Shown piece after piece: positions 6,563-7,809 of a DNA stretch of 7,809 nt. Below the pieces are notes generated by a model that ran no database searches, was not told where the DNA came from, and saw only the letters and a list, made by a program, of their open reading frames with translations. The DNA lies in NCBI GenBank assembly GCA_947306845.1, contig CAMZHP010000155.1, positions 1 to 7,809 on the forward strand, read 5' to 3'. Source of the DNA: an uncultured Prevotellaceae bacterium. GTDB lineage: Bacteria; Bacteroidota; Bacteroidia; Bacteroidales; Bacteroidaceae. The translations under genes and the position numbers were made by a program. Positions within the stretch are counted from its first letter, which is position 1. Every line of letters begins with the position of its first letter.

Positions 6563-6602
6563 CACATCAAAGACACATTTTTTTAGAAACCATCAATCAA
6601 TT

Positions 6603-7809
6603 ATGAGCGAACAGAAAAGAGTTTATACCTTCGGCAATGGTAAGGCTGAAGGTAACGCTAAAATGCGTGAGCAACTCGGTGGAAAAGGTGCCAACCTCGC
6701 CGAGATGAACCTTATCGGTGTGCCCGTTCCCCCGGGATTCACCATTACCACAGACTGCTGCAATGAATATTATGAGGTAGGTCAGGAGAAAATCAAGGAG
6801 ATCCTTGATGCCGACGTGACTGCTGCCGTGAAGCACATCGAGTCGCTGATGAACTCGAAGTTTGGCGATGCCGAGAATCCTCTGCTCGTCAGCGTGCGCT
6901 CCGGTGCCCGTGCTTCCATGCCTGGCATGATGGACACCATCCTCAACCTCGGTCTGAACGACGAGGTGGCTGAGGGAATGGTGCGCAAGACCAACAATCC
7001 TCACTTCGTATACGATTCCTATCGCCGCTTCGTGCAGATGTACGGCGACGTAGTGCTCGAGATGAAGCCAGTGAACAAAGAGGACATTGACCCGTTTGAG
7101 GAAATCATCGAGAAGGTGAAGGCCATCCGTGGTGTGAAGCTCGACAAGGACCTCTCCGTGGACGAACTCAAGCAGTTGGTCGGTCTCTTCAAGCAGGCCA
7201 TCAAGGAGCGCACAGGCAAGGATTTCCCCGATGATCCCATTGAGCAGCTCTGGGGTGCCATCTGTGCTGTGTTCCGCAGCTGGATGAACGACCGTGCCAT
7301 CCTCTACCGCAAGATGGAGGGTATTCCCGACGAGTGGGGTACTGCTGTGTCGGTGATGGCAATGGTGTTCGGCAACATGGGCGACACCTCCGCTACTGGT
7401 GTATGCTTCAGCCGCGACGCCGCCAATGGCGAGAACGTGTTCAACGGCGAGTACCTGGTCAATGCCCAGGGTGAGGATGTCGTTGCCGGTATCCGCACTC
7501 CGCAGCAGATCACCAAGCTTGGCTCACAGCGCTGGGCAGAACGTGCCGGTATCAGCGAGGAGGAGCGTGCAGCCAAATATCCTTCGATGGAAGAGGCCAT
7601 GCCTGAGATCTATGCCCAGCTGAACGGCATTCAGGAGAATCTGGAGAAGCACTACCGCGACATGCAGGATATGGAGTTCACCGTGCAGGAGGGCAAACTC
7701 TGGTTCCTCCAGACCCGTAACGGCAAGCGCACTGGTGCTGCCATGGTGAAGATCGCCATCGACCTGCTCCACGAGGGACTCATCGACGAGAAGACCGCCA
7801 TCATGCGTT
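6603..7809 (+). CDS. ppdK: Pyruvate, phosphate dikinase, N-terminal part (cut by the window edge)
   Basis: This cytoplasmic enzyme interconverts ATP + pyruvate + phosphate and AMP + phosphoenolpyruvate + pyrophosphate (EC 2.7.9.1). It serves PPi-linked glycolysis or gluconeogenesis in anaerobes. The window holds the first 402 residues plus one base of about 900. Visible is the ATP-grasp nucleotide-binding domain: QLGGKGANLAEM (25-36), PVPPGFTITT (41-50), VSVRSGARASMPGMMDTILN (97-116, with R99) and GVCFSRDAANGENVFNGEYL (266-285). NAQGEDVVAGIRTP (287-300) and EFTVQEGKLWFLQTRNGKRT (358-377) follow; E358, Q370 and R372 match the nucleotide-binding E, Q and R of the Clostridium symbiosum enzyme. 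The phospho-carrier histidine domain and the PEP/pyruvate barrel lie beyond position 7809. The start at ATG 6603 (MSEQKRVYTF) is set by the promoter 41 bases upstream and the family N-terminus. The gene is divergent from the five others, and the frame is intact up to the edge. Confidence 0.96.
   Translation, partial: MSEQKRVYTFGNGKAEGNAKMREQLGGKGANLAEMNLIGVPVPPGFTITTDCCNEYYEVGQEKIKEILDADVTAAVKHIESLMNSKFGDAENPLLVSVRSGARASMPGMMDTILNLGLNDEVAEGMVRKTNNPHFVYDSYRRFVQMYGDVVLEMKPVNKEDIDPFEEIIEKVKAIRGVKLDKDLSVDELKQLVGLFKQAIKERTGKDFPDDPIEQLWGAICAVFRSWMNDRAILYRKMEGIPDEWGTAVSVMAMVFGNMGDTSATGVCFSRDAANGENVFNGEYLVNAQGEDVVAGIRTPQQITKLGSQRWAERAGISEEERAAKYPSMEEAMPEIYAQLNGIQENLEKHYRDMQDMEFTVQEGKLWFLQTRNGKRTGAAMVKIAIDLLHEGLIDEKTAIMR

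Larger units (their letters stand above)
6273..6602. other. Divergent intergenic region between rlmD and ppdK
   Basis: This 330-base gap holds the leftward rlmD promoter at its left end and the rightward ppdK promoter at its right end. The roughly 195 bases between them (6336-6531) are A/T-rich with several T- and A-runs. I found no convincing extra -7 box, long inverted repeat, riboswitch-like element or gene. A 65-codon open frame on the minus strand (6286-6483) overlaps the rlmD promoter and has no family resemblance. The space is large enough for regulator binding sites, but none can be named. Confidence 0.6.

Noticed and set aside
6597..7772. Several minus-strand open frames opposite ppdK
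   Set aside because: They are reverse shadows of a highly conserved, codon-biased gene and show no domain features.
1..7809. Mobile elements, CRISPR arrays, tRNA/rRNA genes, defence or toxin-antitoxin systems
   Set aside because: I looked on both strands and found no transposase, regularly spaced repeats, structural RNA signature or typical defence gene; the window is mainly core genes.

Overview
The window comes from a Bacteroidota chromosome, most likely a Prevotella-type member of the Bacteroidales. The main evidence is the promoter style: -7 boxes of the form TAnnTTTG (TATCTTTG, TAAATTTG), some with a TTTG -33 box 19 bases upstream. A/T-rich leaders without Shine-Dalgarno sequences and the gene families (OprO/OprP-type porin, carboxynorspermidine/carboxyspermidine dehydrogenase-type enzyme, pyruvate phosphate dikinase) agree. 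The genus is an inference; no rRNA or other marker gene is present.

Layout from left to right. Positions 1-173 are non-coding and hold short TCTCACC repeats just after the first gene. Five genes are read leftward. They are a saccharopine-dehydrogenase-like enzyme, probably carboxy(nor)spermidine synthase (174-1412); a conserved-looking protein of unknown function only 31 bases upstream of it and probably in the same operon (1444-2109); a cation diffusion facilitator (2307-3410); an outer-membrane porin with a signal peptide (3661-4773) followed by a strong hairpin terminator; and the 23S rRNA m5U methyltransferase RlmD (4851-6272). A 330-base divergent intergenic region then carries promoters in both directions. 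The last gene, pyruvate phosphate dikinase, is read rightward from 6603 and runs off the right edge.

The genes are mostly core metabolism and housekeeping: polyamine synthesis, metal efflux, outer-membrane uptake, rRNA modification and PPi-linked pyruvate/PEP interconversion. I see no mobile element, CRISPR array, phage gene, tRNA or rRNA, and no clear new multi-gene system. The item most worth following up is the unknown protein at 1444-2109. Its order of predicted strands, helices and acidic residues resembles the NYN/PIN-like nuclease fold, and it is coupled to the polyamine gene. Smaller points are a terminator whose only imperfections are G-U pairs on the transcribed strand, a manganese-type metal-site signature in the CDF transporter, and uncertain start sites for two genes.
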